Assembly (NCBI GenBank): GCA_913061155.1 | Contig: CAJXSI010000006.1 | Location: 1 to 49,964 of the forward strand | DNA length: 49,964 nt | Origin: an uncultured Alphaproteobacteria bacterium | GTDB taxonomy: Bacteria; Pseudomonadota; Alphaproteobacteria; UBA7879; VGCX01 | Direction of reading: 5' to 3' | Shown here: positions 28,703 through 38,494 of the stretch, piece after piece | Numbering within the stretch: the first letter of the stretch is position 1 | Layout of the letters: each line of letters opens with the position of its first letter | Position numbers and translations under genes: made by a program | Notes under the pieces: model-generated | The model's database searches: none | What the model was told of the DNA's origin: nothing | The model's input: the letters and a program-made list of their open reading frames with translations, nothing else

Positions 28703-29299
28703 ATGAGTTTCACATTACCAAAACTTCCTTATGAAAAAATGGCCCTAGAGCCACATATTTCAAGAGATACCTTAAGTTTTCATCATGAAAAACATCACCA
28801 AACTTATGTTACAAAATTAAATGAATTAATCGACGGGTCAAACTTAGAAAAGCTTGAACTGGAAGATATTATTAAAGAAACTGCTGGAAAAGATGACTTT
28901 GCCGGTGTTTTTAATAATGCTGCCCAAGTATGGAATCACACATTTTATTGGCATTGCATGAAACCAAGTGGTGGGGGAAAGCCAACTGGATCTATTGACG
29001 AAGCCATTGACCAAGCCTTTGGAAGCTATGACGATTTCAAACAAGCCTTTAAACAAGCGGCCTTAACACAATTTGGCAGCGGTTGGGCATGGCTGGTAAA
29101 AGACAACGAAGGCCTAAGAATCATGAAAACAGCCAATGCCGACACGCCTATTGTCCACGGTGTTACACCTTTGTTAACATGTGATGTTTGGGAACATGCT
29201 TATTATCTTGATTATCAAAATCGTCGGCCAGACTATGTTGATACATTCTTGGATCACTTAGTTAACTGGGATTTTGTCAACCAGAATTTTTCATCTTAA
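28703..29299 (+). CDS. sodB: Iron-type superoxide dismutase
   Basis: Converts superoxide to oxygen and hydrogen peroxide. A protein of 198 residues. The metal ligands are His in FHHEKHHQTYV, His in QVWNHTFYW, and Asp/His in DVWEHAYYLDY. The Gln in FNNAAQVWNHTFYW is the iron-type second-shell residue, where manganese enzymes place Gly and supply Gln from the C-terminal domain. There is no signal peptide, so it is cytoplasmic. It has an AAAGGAG ribosome binding site. A ubiH-like gene follows 9 bp later, suggesting an aerobic-metabolism unit. Confidence 0.96.
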   Translation: MSFTLPKLPYEKMALEPHISRDTLSFHHEKHHQTYVTKLNELIDGSNLEKLELEDIIKETAGKDDFAGVFNNAAQVWNHTFYWHCMKPSGGGKPTGSIDEAIDQAFGSYDDFKQAFKQAALTQFGSGWAWLVKDNEGLRIMKTANADTPIVHGVTPLLTCDVWEHAYYLDYQNRRPDYVDTFLDHLVNWDFVNQNFSS

Positions 29300-29308
29300 A
29301 CTTAAAAT

Positions 29309-30538
29309 ATGAAAAAGATATCAAGCCAGGTTATTATTATTGGAGGGGGGCCTGTTGGGGCCACCTTCGCCTGTGCCTTGGCATCATCAGGCATTAAATC
29401 TATTATCATCGACCAACAAGATATCAATACCTTAAGCATGCCTAAAACAGATGGACGGGCCATCGCCATTAACAGTGCCAGCCGTTCATTATTCCAAACA
29501 ATTGGCATCTGGGAAAATATTCCACAAAATGAAATTCAATCCATCGAAAAAATCCACACACTGAATGGTCTTGAACAAAAAGGCCTGTTGTTCCAAGAAC
29601 TGGAAGATACGGGCGATGGCCTTGGATCCATTATTGAAATGCCGGTTTTAAAAGCCTCTATTTTAGACAAAGTCCAAGAACATATTAAAACGGGTTTTAT
29701 CACATGGAAAGGAAATCAAAAGGTTACAAATATTGACTTCAAAGATTTTGGGGCCAGGGTTGAAACGGATTCAGGACAAGACTATACAACCCCCTGCGTT
29801 GTCGGGGCGGATGGAAAAAATTCAATCACACGAAAAATTTCCGGTATCCAAGCAGACGCAAAATCTTATCATCAAACAGCCCTTGTTTGCGCCTATACAC
29901 ATACAAATTCTCATGAAAATACGGCTTATGAAATTTTTCTTCCTACGGGTCCTTTTGCCATTTTACCTATGACAAAAAACAGATCCTCTGTTGTCTGGAG
30001 CTTAGACGAAGATATTGCCAAGACTTTGTTAAAAGGTCCCGAAGAAAATATTGATAAAGAAATTATTAAATTAATGGCCCCTTATTTGGACAACCTAAAA
30101 AGGGTTGGGAAAATATGGTCTTATCCCCTTGGGTTATCCCATGTTAAAAAATATTCTGTTAACCGGTGTGCCTTAATCGGTGATGCTGCCCATGCCATTC
30201 ATCCTTTGGCAGGGCAAGGGGTTAACCTGGGTTTGCGGGATGCGGCCATCTTGGCAGAAATTATCCATGACGCCATAAAACTTGGCATAGATTATGGCCT
30301 GCCTTCGACTTTACAAAAATATGACGCGTGGCGGAAATTTGATGTCAGCAGTCTTTTAATTATGACGGATGGTTTAAATAGGTTGTTTTCAAATTCTTCC
30401 AAAACTTTAAATTTCATTCGGGGCAACGGCTTGAAAATTATTAACCGCCTTCCCCTTGTCAAAGGATCTTTGGGAAAGCGGGCAAAGGGTTTGGGCGGAA
30501 AACTACCGAAACTTATAAAAGGGGAAAGGTTGACATGA
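29309..30538 (+). CDS. UbiH/Coq6-family FAD-dependent hydroxylase (ubiquinone biosynthesis)
   Basis: A protein of 409 residues. The Rossmann FAD motif GGGPVGATFACALA is near the N-terminus. DGRAIAINSASRSLFQTIGIW is the UbiH/UbiF/VisC signature region. Then come VVGADGKNSITR, and GDAAHAIHPLAGQGVNLGLRDAAIL, the FAD ribose-binding motif. It should hydroxylate the ubiquinone ring at one position, which I cannot fix from sequence because the family includes UbiF, UbiH, UbiI and UbiL. It is close downstream of sodB with no visible ribosome binding site and overlaps the next gene by 4 bp. Confidence 0.9.
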   Translation: MKKISSQVIIIGGGPVGATFACALASSGIKSIIIDQQDINTLSMPKTDGRAIAINSASRSLFQTIGIWENIPQNEIQSIEKIHTLNGLEQKGLLFQELEDTGDGLGSIIEMPVLKASILDKVQEHIKTGFITWKGNQKVTNIDFKDFGARVETDSGQDYTTPCVVGADGKNSITRKISGIQADAKSYHQTALVCAYTHTNSHENTAYEIFLPTGPFAILPMTKNRSSVVWSLDEDIAKTLLKGPEENIDKEIIKLMAPYLDNLKRVGKIWSYPLGLSHVKKYSVNRCALIGDAAHAIHPLAGQGVNLGLRDAAILAEIIHDAIKLGIDYGLPSTLQKYDAWRKFDVSSLLIMTDGLNRLFSNSSKTLNFIRGNGLKIINRLPLVKGSLGKRAKGLGGKLPKLIKGERLT

Positions 30539-31584
30539 ATTTTTCTTCAAAAAATATCAGATTTATTTTACTTGTTGTCATTGTTCCCATCATTGTTGGC
30601 ACCCTATGGTTTCGCGAAAGTAACCATAAAATTAAAATTGCGCACAACTTATCTTACGCCAGCCTTCAAACAAATATATTACGAATGTTTACAGATAATG
30701 TTGAAATGGAAACCAATAATGACATTAAATTTGAACAAAATTTAACAGAAGAAATGCGTTGGCCTGGATCAAGGTTAAGTGAACTTTCTGAGACAGGGGC
30801 GTCTGATATGTCTGTCTTTCTGTTGTCTGCCTTTTCCCCTGATCTTTCTGTTTTTTCCGCCAATACCCTACCGTACCTTGCAGAAAATTTTGACCAATCA
30901 AAAGCTTTATGGGCTGTGAATAAAAATTCTATTCAAGAAGAAATGGATCGGCAGAATTTAATCCCCCTATTCATTATGACTTGTCCCCCCCAAGGGCTGT
31001 TCTTAAAAAAACCCCTGAAAGATGAAAAGGATTTAAGTAAAATAAAAATTCGTGTCTTTGATAAGTTGGGTTTCACCTTTGTCCAACAGATGGGATTCAC
31101 CCCTGTTTATATTGAAAACAAACAAATGACAGACGCCATTAAATCAGGAAAAGTCGACGGGGCCTTGGGATCGAAAACCCATTTTTATGATTATAACTTC
31201 ATAACTTTTCTGCCCTATTATTACGAACTAAACTTTATGTTACCCAGATATATTGTTGTTATGAATAAAAAGGTCTTCCAAGAATTGCCTGATGAAAAAC
31301 GGGAAGCCATTTTAACAAACGCCGCCTTTACTGGTTCCATGTCTTGGCGTCTTGCCGCCGCTGATGAATACAAAAAAACCATGATTATGAGGAATAAATA
31401 TGAACCCGTCCCCCAGTGGTTTAAGGAAAAAGCCCTAAAGGTGGCCATCGAAATTTTATCAGATTGGATAGAAATAAAAGACGCGCATAAAAAAACTCTA
31501 AAAAATTATGAAACTTATTTAAAAGAAAACCATATCCAACCCCCGCAAATTTTAAAGAAAGTTTCTACTCTGTATAATTCTTGA
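30535..31584 (+). CDS. Membrane-anchored DctP-like (TRAP-type) substrate-binding protein
   Basis: A protein of 349 residues. An uncleaved-looking N-terminal hydrophobic helix (about residues 9-26) precedes a DctP-type domain. Visible DctP features are KIKIAHNLS at the start, the hinge KDLSKIKIRVFD, GFTPVYIENKQMTDAIKSGKVDGALGS, and FLPYYYELNFMLPRYIVVMNKKVFQELPDEKREAIL. TRAP binding proteins normally lack a retained anchor and sit by DctQ/DctM permease genes. None is present here. It is translationally coupled (ATGA) to the ubiH-like gene. Ligand unknown. Confidence 0.8.
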   Translation: MNFSSKNIRFILLVVIVPIIVGTLWFRESNHKIKIAHNLSYASLQTNILRMFTDNVEMETNNDIKFEQNLTEEMRWPGSRLSELSETGASDMSVFLLSAFSPDLSVFSANTLPYLAENFDQSKALWAVNKNSIQEEMDRQNLIPLFIMTCPPQGLFLKKPLKDEKDLSKIKIRVFDKLGFTFVQQMGFTPVYIENKQMTDAIKSGKVDGALGSKTHFYDYNFITFLPYYYELNFMLPRYIVVMNKKVFQELPDEKREAILTNAAFTGSMSWRLAAADEYKKTMIMRNKYEPVPQWFKEKALKVAIEILSDWIEIKDAHKKTLKNYETYLKENHIQPPQILKKVSTLYNS

Positions 31585-31643
31585 CTTGTTTATCAAACTA
31601 AAATTCCATATGATTGAGTCTAAATAATATTTAAGGGGGACAA

Positions 31644-32420
31644 ATGTCTAATAAAACTTTATCGACTTTAGTTATCGTAAGCTTGGTGCTTTCGCTTTAT
31701 TCCGTTATAAACATTCACATGCCGCGCTTACATCTTGCCAATAGCGTTATGGATCATATGGATTCAGATTCTGAACGTGTCGCAAAAATGACAATGACCG
31801 GCATGCAAAAGATGCAAAATCGCATTGAAGATAATGCAAAAACAATAATGAAAAAGACGCTGAAGGATGTTGCAAAAAAGGTTGAAGATGATTCTTCTGC
31901 CCCCTTCGTGGGATCCCCTGACGGCGATGTAAAAATGATTTACTTTTTTGATTATCGCTGTGGGTATTGCCGCAAAAACTATCCAACAATTAAAAAGCTT
32001 CTTGAAAGTGATAAAAACCTTAAGATCATCTATAAAGAATATCCCATTTTTGGAAATACTTCCTTATCACAGATTGCTTTGGCTGCGCACAAGCAAGGAA
32101 AGTATGAAGAAATTCATGCGGCTTTCATGGAAAATGATGATCAGTTAAGTGAAGCAAAAGCACTTGATATTGCCAAAAAACTTTGTTTGGATATGAAAAA
32201 GCTAAAAACAGACATGAACAGTGATGAAATTAAAAATACCATTACTGATAACATTAAATTAGCCCAATCCATGCAAATCAATGGAACACCAACATCTATT
32301 ATTGGGGAATCCGTCATTATACCTGGCGCCCTTTCTTATGATGAATTTAAAGAAGCTGTTGACTCTGTTCGTTCAGGCGAAGGCGAAGAAAACGAATCGA
32401 CTGAATCAAAAGATGATTAA
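31644..32420 (+). CDS. DsbA-family thiol oxidoreductase, membrane-anchored
   Basis: A protein of 258 residues. It has an N-terminal signal anchor (about 7-25), a helical spacer (35-85), then a thioredoxin fold with C106-G-Y-C109 in FDYRCGYCRKNYP. KIIYKEYPIFG, the helical insert and a cis-Pro loop NGTPTSIIG follow. This matches periplasmic DsbA-like proteins of the Com1/BdbD kind in alphaproteobacteria, which form or shuffle disulphides in exported proteins. The tail is rich in Glu/Ser/Asp. A strong AAGGGGG site precedes the ATG, and a good terminator follows. Confidence 0.9.
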   Translation: MSNKTLSTLVIVSLVLSLYSVINIHMPRLHLANSVMDHMDSDSERVAKMTMTGMQKMQNRIEDNAKTIMKKTLKDVAKKVEDDSSAPFVGSPDGDVKMIYFFDYRCGYCRKNYPTIKKLLESDKNLKIIYKEYPIFGNTSLSQIALAAHKQGKYEEIHAAFMENDDQLSEAKALDIAKKLCLDMKKLKTDMNSDEIKNTITDNIKLAQSMQINGTPTSIIGESVIIPGALSYDEFKEAVDSVRSGEGEENESTESKDD

Positions 32421-32440
32421 GAAGAATACCATTAACTGCA

Positions 32441-32469
32441 AAAGGGGATCCCAGGATCCCCTTTTTTTT
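32441..32469 (+). terminator. Rho-independent terminator after the DsbA-like gene
   Basis: AAAGGGGATCC pairs with GGATCCCCTTT around a CA loop and is followed by a run of eight T. It lies 20 bp past the stop codon. Confidence 0.93.
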
Positions 32470-32512
32470 ATCTATTAATGGGCTTGTTGAATGATCAGGT
32501 TTTTAAGGCGGG

Positions 32513-32589
32513 ATCCAGGGCGGTATTCACCAGACACAATTTTTGTCATTCTGGTGCTTGATACCAGAATCCAGGGCGGTATTCACCAG
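32513..32589. repeat. 21-bp direct repeat flanking a palindrome
   Basis: ATCCAGGGCGGTATTCACCAG occurs at 32513-32533 and again at 32569-32589. Between them is the inverted repeat ATTCTGGT (32548-32555) / ACCAGAAT (32563-32570). This is the start of the palindrome-rich gap before nadK. Confidence 0.85.
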
Positions 32590-33500
32590 GTTTCCCGTTA
32601 AAGTTGCCCGAAATCTGGACATATTGACACAAGTATGGTTAACCTCAGCCAATGGGTTTTTTCGCTTTGCTTCATAACTGCGTTAAATTGCCTAAAAAAT
32701 AGGCACGAAAAACCGCGGAAATTAATTTTTTTATTAAAAAAGTGCCTACGCGCGCATGGCTTAGGCAAAACAGGCCTAACCAATTAATGCGGGTTACAGG
32801 CCTGTAATAAATATAACTAACTGAAATAACTGACTTATTTATCCATGCGTAAAACGCATACAATTTCCCGTTAATTTTACCCAGACTAGATTTTTTTCAG
32901 GAGGCAACAAAACGGCAGGCGCATCGAATTCGGTAACCTCTGGCCTGGACCCCGTGTCAAGCACGGGGCGACGAAGTTAGAGGGTATCAAGTAACACATG
33001 GATTCTGAACTAAACTCAGAATAACAAACGATCCTACTCCGATGACACGTATCGTCGTCCCGGACTTGATCCGGAATCCACACGCTAACTGCCTCCTCCA
33101 ACCTCGTCATCCTGGTGCTTGACACCACTCAACCTCGTCTCCCCGCACTTGATGCGGGGTCCAGTCCAACTTAGACATCTTTCTTCATTGTCGTCCCGGA
33201 CTTGATCCGGGATCCAGAACACTGTTCATCACAGACAATTTGATTACCCTTAACAACATAGTTGATGACAAGCTAAAGTTATATCCGGTGAACACCGCCC
33301 TAGACCCCGCATCAAGTGCGGGGCAACGATATAAAATAGCCATCGAATTACTGAACTTATATTCAGGGCGACGAAGTTGGAGGGGGCAAATACCGCTGTG
33401 GATTACGGATCAAGCCCGGAATGACAATGAAGAAAGATGTCTAAGGTGGACTGGGTCCTGGTGTCAAGAACCAGAAGGGCGATACATAATTCAGGGATAA
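32590..33500. repeat. Non-coding palindrome-rich block between the DsbA-like gene and nadK
   Basis: No credible gene. The stretch holds many short palindromes built round a TTGA/TCAA centre. CCCCGTG-tcaag-CACGGGG is at 32950-32968, CCGGA-cttga-TCCGG at 33060-33074, CCCCGCA-cttga-TGCGGGG at 33141-33159, CCCGGA-cttga-TCCGGG at 33195-33211 and CCCCGCA-tcaag-TGCGGGG at 33305-33323. ATTCTGA/TCAGAAT lies at 33002-33022. A 48-bp inverted repeat (33161-33208 against 33407-33454, 44 of 48 matching) encloses 198 bp. Such elements are widespread between alphaproteobacterial genes. They are much richer in GC than the flanking genes. Confidence 0.85.
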
Positions 33501-34259
33501 TTAGGTGTAAAATTGCTCTGAAATAATACGTTTTTCCAGATTGTGTTCTGGGTCAAAAAGTAAGGGAAGTTTTATCTGCTGGGCTTCTTGAATTTCCACT
33601 TTCTTAACCTTACTAAATTCCAAATAATCAGAAACGGCCGCAACAGGTCGGCGTTCTGGATCAAGAACTTCGATTTGAACCTTTGCATTATGGGGTAACA
33701 AAGCCCCCTTCCATCGCCTGGGACGAAAGGCGCAAATGGGTGTCAGGGCCATAATATTGCTTCCTATCGGAATAATGGGCCCATTTGCTGACAAGTTATA
33801 AGCCGTACTTCCTGCGGGTGTTGCCACCAATACGCCATCACAAACCAGCTCAGAAAGGCGTTCTTGATTATCCACACTTATCTTAAGATGGGCCGCCTGG
33901 GAACTATGACGATAAAGCGAAACTTCATTAATCGCATAAGTTTTTTCAACTTTTCCATGAATGTTTTCTGTCTTCATTTCCAGAGGTTTCAATATAACTT
34001 GTTCAGCTTGTCTAATTCTATTTTCTAAATTATCTAGGTTAAATTCATTCAGCAAAAAACCAATTTTACCGCAATTCATACCAAAAATGGGGGTGGGCCT
34101 ATTAATTCGTTCATGCAACGTCCTAAGCATAAAGCCGTCGCCCCCCAGCACGACAAGAACATCGGCATCTGCAGGGGAAACCAGATTATATTTTTCTTTA
34201 ATGGCCTTGAATGCCCCTTGCGAGGCAGGCCTATTGCTTGCAATGACACTTAATTTCAT
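33501..34259 (-). CDS. nadK: NAD kinase
   Basis: Phosphorylates NAD+ to NADP+. A protein of 252 residues, the short alphaproteobacterial form. The signature LGGDG sits at residues 38-42. FGMNCGKIGFLLNEF, the conserved NE in YAINEVSLYR, DGVLVATPAGSTAYNLSANGPI and LTPICAFRPR complete the family motifs. It is cytoplasmic. Here it is a lone gene on the minus strand, separated from the DsbA-like gene by the repeat-rich gap. Its stop (33501-33503) lies right at the edge of that gap. Confidence 0.96.
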   Translation of the reverse strand: MKLSVIASNRPASQGAFKAIKEKYNLVSPADADVLVVLGGDGFMLRTLHERINRPTPIFGMNCGKIGFLLNEFNLDNLENRIRQAEQVILKPLEMKTENIHGKVEKTYAINEVSLYRHSSQAAHLKISVDNQERLSELVCDGVLVATPAGSTAYNLSANGPIIPIGSNIMALTPICAFRPRRWKGALLPHNAKVQIEVLDPERRPVAAVSDYLEFSKVKKVEIQEAQQIKLPLLFDPEHNLEKRIISEQFYT

Positions 34260-34332
34260 TTTTATATCTTAGCAGAAATATCCTGCTATACAAATTGAAT
34301 CAGAAAATATATCAGGCATTAAGCACACCCAG

Positions 34333-34368
34333 CTAACATATTGTTCATGAACTAACTGTATATGTTAG
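34333..34368. repeat. Inverted repeat in the nadK / tail-collar intergenic region
   Basis: CTAACATAT (34333-34341) and ATATGTTAG (34360-34368) are perfect 9-bp arms with an 18-bp spacer, in the divergent promoter region. It could be an operator for the secreted tail-collar gene. Confidence 0.45.
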
Positions 34369-34461
34369 AAAAAACAATAAAAAGGAACTTGAATAAATTT
34401 TGTATGCAGCACTACAGTTTATTTAGATACTAATTATAGTCAAAATTTATGGAGGTTTGTA

Positions 34462-35046
34462 ATGTATAAAAAACTATTCTTACTATTGTTATTAGTCCCA
34501 TTTGTTGTAAAAGGTGCAGCATCAGAGGTGGCAAGTGAACATGGGAAGTGCCCTAAACATTTCATGGTAGGTGTCCCTATTGGGGGTGTAGTAGATTTTG
34601 CTGGAGATAAAGAACCAATGGGTTGGTTGTTTTGCAATGGGAAAGCCGTAAGTCGTGAAGAGTTTAGTGACTTGTTTGATTTGCTTGGAGAGTCTTATGG
34701 AAGTGGTGATGCTTCTACAACTTTTAATTTACCTGATTTAAGAGGAAGGTCAGTTTTTGGGTGCGACCATCTTGTTGAGGGCACCCTAGCTGCCAGAGTA
34801 TCCAAAGCAGAGCTAGGCAGCATAGGCGGTGAGGAAACACATACATTAAGCGTGGCAGAGATGCCTGCCCATAGTCACTCGTACAAGACAGGCTCAGGAG
34901 AAGAAACGGTAAGGAGTGGGCGTCCAGCTAATGCTCAAAATCATACGGATTTTCAAACTTTATCTACTGAACCTGCAGGGGGAAGTCGTCCTCATAATAA
35001 TATGCCACCTTTCATGCTTTTAAATAAAATCATTAAAGCAATATAG
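34462..35046 (+). CDS. Secreted phage tail-collar-domain protein
   Basis: A protein of 194 residues with a cleavable signal peptide (hydrophobic run about 5-20, likely cut after KGAASE or nearby). The tail-collar fold follows: GWLFCNGKAVSREEFSDLFDLLGESYGSGDASTTFNLPDLRGRSVFG, a His-rich MPAHSHSY loop, and the standard C-terminal PPFMLLNKII. Collar proteins normally occur in phage tails without a signal peptide. The microcystin-dependent MdpB-like group is similar. A GGAGG ribosome binding site sits 8 bp upstream. No other phage gene is near, so this looks like a domesticated, exported surface protein. Confidence 0.85.
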   Translation: MYKKLFLLLLLVPFVVKGAASEVASEHGKCPKHFMVGVPIGGVVDFAGDKEPMGWLFCNGKAVSREEFSDLFDLLGESYGSGDASTTFNLPDLRGRSVFGCDHLVEGTLAARVSKAELGSIGGEETHTLSVAEMPAHSHSYKTGSGEETVRSGRPANAQNHTDFQTLSTEPAGGSRPHNNMPPFMLLNKIIKAI

Positions 35047-35057
35047 AAATAACATTA

Positions 35058-35103
35058 AATTAACCCCATTTCTTTTTCAACACAAAAGGAAACGGGGTTA
35101 ATT
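35058..35103 (+). terminator. Hairpin terminator after the tail-collar gene
   Basis: AATTAACCCC (35058-35067) pairs with GGGGTTAATT (35094-35103), extended by TTTC/GAAA after one mismatch. The stem is strong, but the following T-run is weak. Confidence 0.65.
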
Positions 35104-35183
35104 ATGACTTTTCGCTTAAAACAAAAAGTGTTATCTTCCAAAGAGGTTATCAACTATCATAAATAATTATTAGAAAGAATTCG

Positions 35184-35945
35184 ATGGGAAAAAACTTACT
35201 GAATTTAAGTCTGGAAGAAAAACTAAAGTATTTCTTGGTACCTCCCCGTTTATATATGGCTTACAGGTCTGCAAAAGAATATAAAAAAGGGGAAAAAGAA
35301 ATAAGAATTTTAAATACTCTGGTAGGCAATAAAAAAAATAGCATTGATATTGGAGCCAATAAGGGAGTTTACACTTACTTCCTTGCCAAACTTTCAAAAA
35401 AAGTTTATGCCTTTGAACCCAACCCCAAAGTTTTTGCCTTTTTAAAAAAGAGCTTGCCGGGTAAAGCCGAAGCTTTTTTTGTAGCTTTATCCAATAAAGA
35501 TGGTAAAGACATTTTAAGAATTCCCAGATCAAAAAGGGGAGTTTCTAACCAAGGGGGGTCCCTAAGCCATCAAAAAGTTCCTGATAATTACGTTGCCATT
35601 GAGATTGATTCTAAAACATTGGATAGTTATTCTCTAAAAAACATTGGGTTTATAAAAATAGATGTGGAAGGATTTGAACGGGAAGTTTTAGAAGGCGCAA
35701 AACAAACTGTATGCCGCGAAAAGCCTAATATACTTATAGAAATGGAAGAACGCCACACAAAAAGGCCCATCGAAGAAGATATAAAGTGGGTGGAAAATCT
35801 TGGATATAAAGGCTTTTTTTATACTGAGGGGGAAGGCTTAAAAAGCATTGATTTTTTTGATGGAAATAAGCATCATCGGCAGGCTTATACAAAGGATAGA
35901 GATAACTACGTATTCAATTTTATCTTTTTGCCGATGATATCATAA
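35184..35945 (+). CDS. FkbM-family methyltransferase
   Basis: A SAM-dependent methyltransferase of 253 residues. Motif I is SIDIGANKGVYTYFL (D55-I-G57-A-N59), followed by VYAFEPNPKVFAFLKKSL. Downstream are FIKIDVEGFEREVLEGA, the FkbM hallmark, and PNILIEMEERH. Family members O-methylate sugars or natural products and are common in surface-polysaccharide loci, but no glycosyltransferase is next to this one. The ribosome binding site is weak. It stands alone between the collar gene and mreB. The substrate cannot be told from sequence. Confidence 0.88.
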   Translation: MGKNLLNLSLEEKLKYFLVPPRLYMAYRSAKEYKKGEKEIRILNTLVGNKKNSIDIGANKGVYTYFLAKLSKKVYAFEPNPKVFAFLKKSLPGKAEAFFVALSNKDGKDILRIPRSKRGVSNQGGSLSHQKVPDNYVAIEIDSKTLDSYSLKNIGFIKIDVEGFEREVLEGAKQTVCREKPNILIEMEERHTKRPIEEDIKWVENLGYKGFFYTEGEGLKSIDFFDGNKHHRQAYTKDRDNYVFNFIFLPMIS

Positions 35946-36011
35946 ACCTGATTCATGGATTAAATAGTCCTTGAAACATAAAATCACCCTTTGCCAAACC
36001 CACCTGTTTAA

Positions 36012-37088
<1,077 letters not shown>

Positions 37089-37101
37089 CCGGAGAATATG
37101 A

Positions 37102-37989
37102 TTGTTTGGACGCTCAAATAAACCAGGGTTTGGACTGTACGGAAGAAGACCTTGGTTGAAGAGAGCACACCAGACCTTTCACTTATACCGAAAACTATTT
37201 TTAGTTTTTGTCTTTATCTTGATTTCTGTTTTCACCCTGGGCCTTAGTTATGCCAATATTCCCTTTGCCACAAAAGTAAGGGTTTTTCTGACAGACTTAA
37301 CAACACCTGTTATGACCGTTGCGTCAATTCCTTATGACTTAACGATTTCCACCAAAAACAAAATATATAAATGGATTTACACTTATCATGTCTTGGATGA
37401 TCTTGAAGCAGAAAATGTCACCCTACACACCCAAGTAAACAGGTTGAAAAGCTTGGAAGACGAAAACAAAAAACTTAGGAAACTAATGAAGATGGTTCCT
37501 GACAGGTTCCGTACGTATATTACGGCCCGTATCGTCGCATACCCAGGCCGCCCTTTTGTCAAAAGCATCCTTTTAAATGCGGGGGCCAAAGATGGCGTTG
37601 AAGAACAACAACCTGTTCTTACTGAAGACGGGTTGGTCGGCAGAACAGTTGATGTGGGGGATCATTCCACCAGAATCTTATTGATTACTGACTTAAATTC
37701 GCGCGTTCCCGTTATTATAGAAGGTATAAATGAACATGCCATTATGGCAGGGGATAATACAGATCACCCTATCCTTAAGTATGTAAAGCAAATTTCAAAA
37801 ATAAAGGTTGGGGACAAGATCAAAACTTCTGGCCGCGGCGGTGTCTTTGCTTCGTCAACACCGGTCGGTATCATCAGTGAAATTGATGGCGCCACAATTA
37901 AAGTCCAACCTTACGTTGATTTAGAAGCATTAACACATGTAACCCTTGTTACGCCTCTTGTGGATCATCGATTAATACGGATGGAGTAG
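37102..37989 (+). CDS. mreC: Rod-shape determining protein MreC
   Basis: A protein of 295 residues: one transmembrane segment (about 33-53), a coiled coil (about 90-125, VTLHTQVNRLKSLEDENKKLRKLM), then the periplasmic beta domain with ILLNAGAKDGVEEQQPVLTEDGLVGRTVDVGDHSTRILLITDLNSRVPV. It activates PBP2 and RodA. The start is TTG at 37102, with GGAG 7 bp upstream. An ATG at 37098 is in a different frame. Confidence 0.95.
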   Translation: MFGRSNKPGFGLYGRRPWLKRAHQTFHLYRKLFLVFVFILISVFTLGLSYANIPFATKVRVFLTDLTTPVMTVASIPYDLTISTKNKIYKWIYTYHVLDDLEAENVTLHTQVNRLKSLEDENKKLRKLMKMVPDRFRTYITARIVAYPGRPFVKSILLNAGAKDGVEEQQPVLTEDGLVGRTVDVGDHSTRILLITDLNSRVPVIIEGINEHAIMAGDNTDHPILKYVKQISKIKVGDKIKTSGRGGVFASSTPVGIISEIDGATIKVQPYVDLEALTHVTLVTPLVDHRLIRME

Positions 37990-37991
37990 TC

Positions 37992-38483
37992 ATGTTTTAT
38001 GATATGCTTCTTCGATATAAGTTATTCTTAAAATATTGCTTTCCCTTATTTTCAATTTTCATAGCGGTTATTCTTGATCGTTTTCATGTTTTTAGGGCAC
38101 TTCCCCTAGAGCCAAATTTAACGTTCCCAATGATTTATTACTGGACAATCCACCGGGCAGAGTTACTTCCTGTCCCTGGTATATTTCTGGCAGGTATTTT
38201 GGATGATGCCCTGGGGGGAACTTATCTGGGGCAAAACACCTTAGAATTTTTATTTTTGTACGGGGCCGTTCTTGGACAACGCCAATACTTATTAAACGCA
38301 TCCTTTTTCATGAGCTGGATGGTTTTATTCTTTTTATCCCTTGGATTAATGGTTATTGAATGGGGTATTGCCAGCCTTATTTCACAGACTTGGTTAGATG
38401 CGACCCCTCTATTCTTGGAAAATACCTTAAGCGTGGTTTTATACCCATGGTTAACGTATTTATTAAATAAGATAAAAGATTAA
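37992..38483 (+). CDS. mreD: Rod-shape determining membrane protein MreD
   Basis: A very hydrophobic protein of 163 residues with five or so transmembrane segments, including PGIFLAGILDDALGGTYLGQNTLEFLFLYGAV, the conserved MreD region (GxxxDxxxGxxxGxN). It lies 2 bp after mreC and 11 bp before mrdA. It is assigned from this motif and the fixed operon order. Confidence 0.92.
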   Translation: MFYDMLLRYKLFLKYCFPLFSIFIAVILDRFHVFRALPLEPNLTFPMIYYWTIHRAELLPVPGIFLAGILDDALGGTYLGQNTLEFLFLYGAVLGQRQYLLNASFFMSWMVLFFLSLGLMVIEWGIASLISQTWLDATPLFLENTLSVVLYPWLTYLLNKIKD

Positions 38484-38494
38484 GGACGAATAAC

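Noticed and set aside
32590-32880. Open reading frames on the minus strand in the palindrome-rich gap
   Set aside because: Composition is non-coding, they lack ribosome binding sites, and they overlap inverted repeats. No family pattern is visible.
34462-35046. Prophage remnant
   Set aside because: The collar gene is the only phage-like gene here. It has a signal peptide and lies between nadK and an FkbM gene, with no other phage module.
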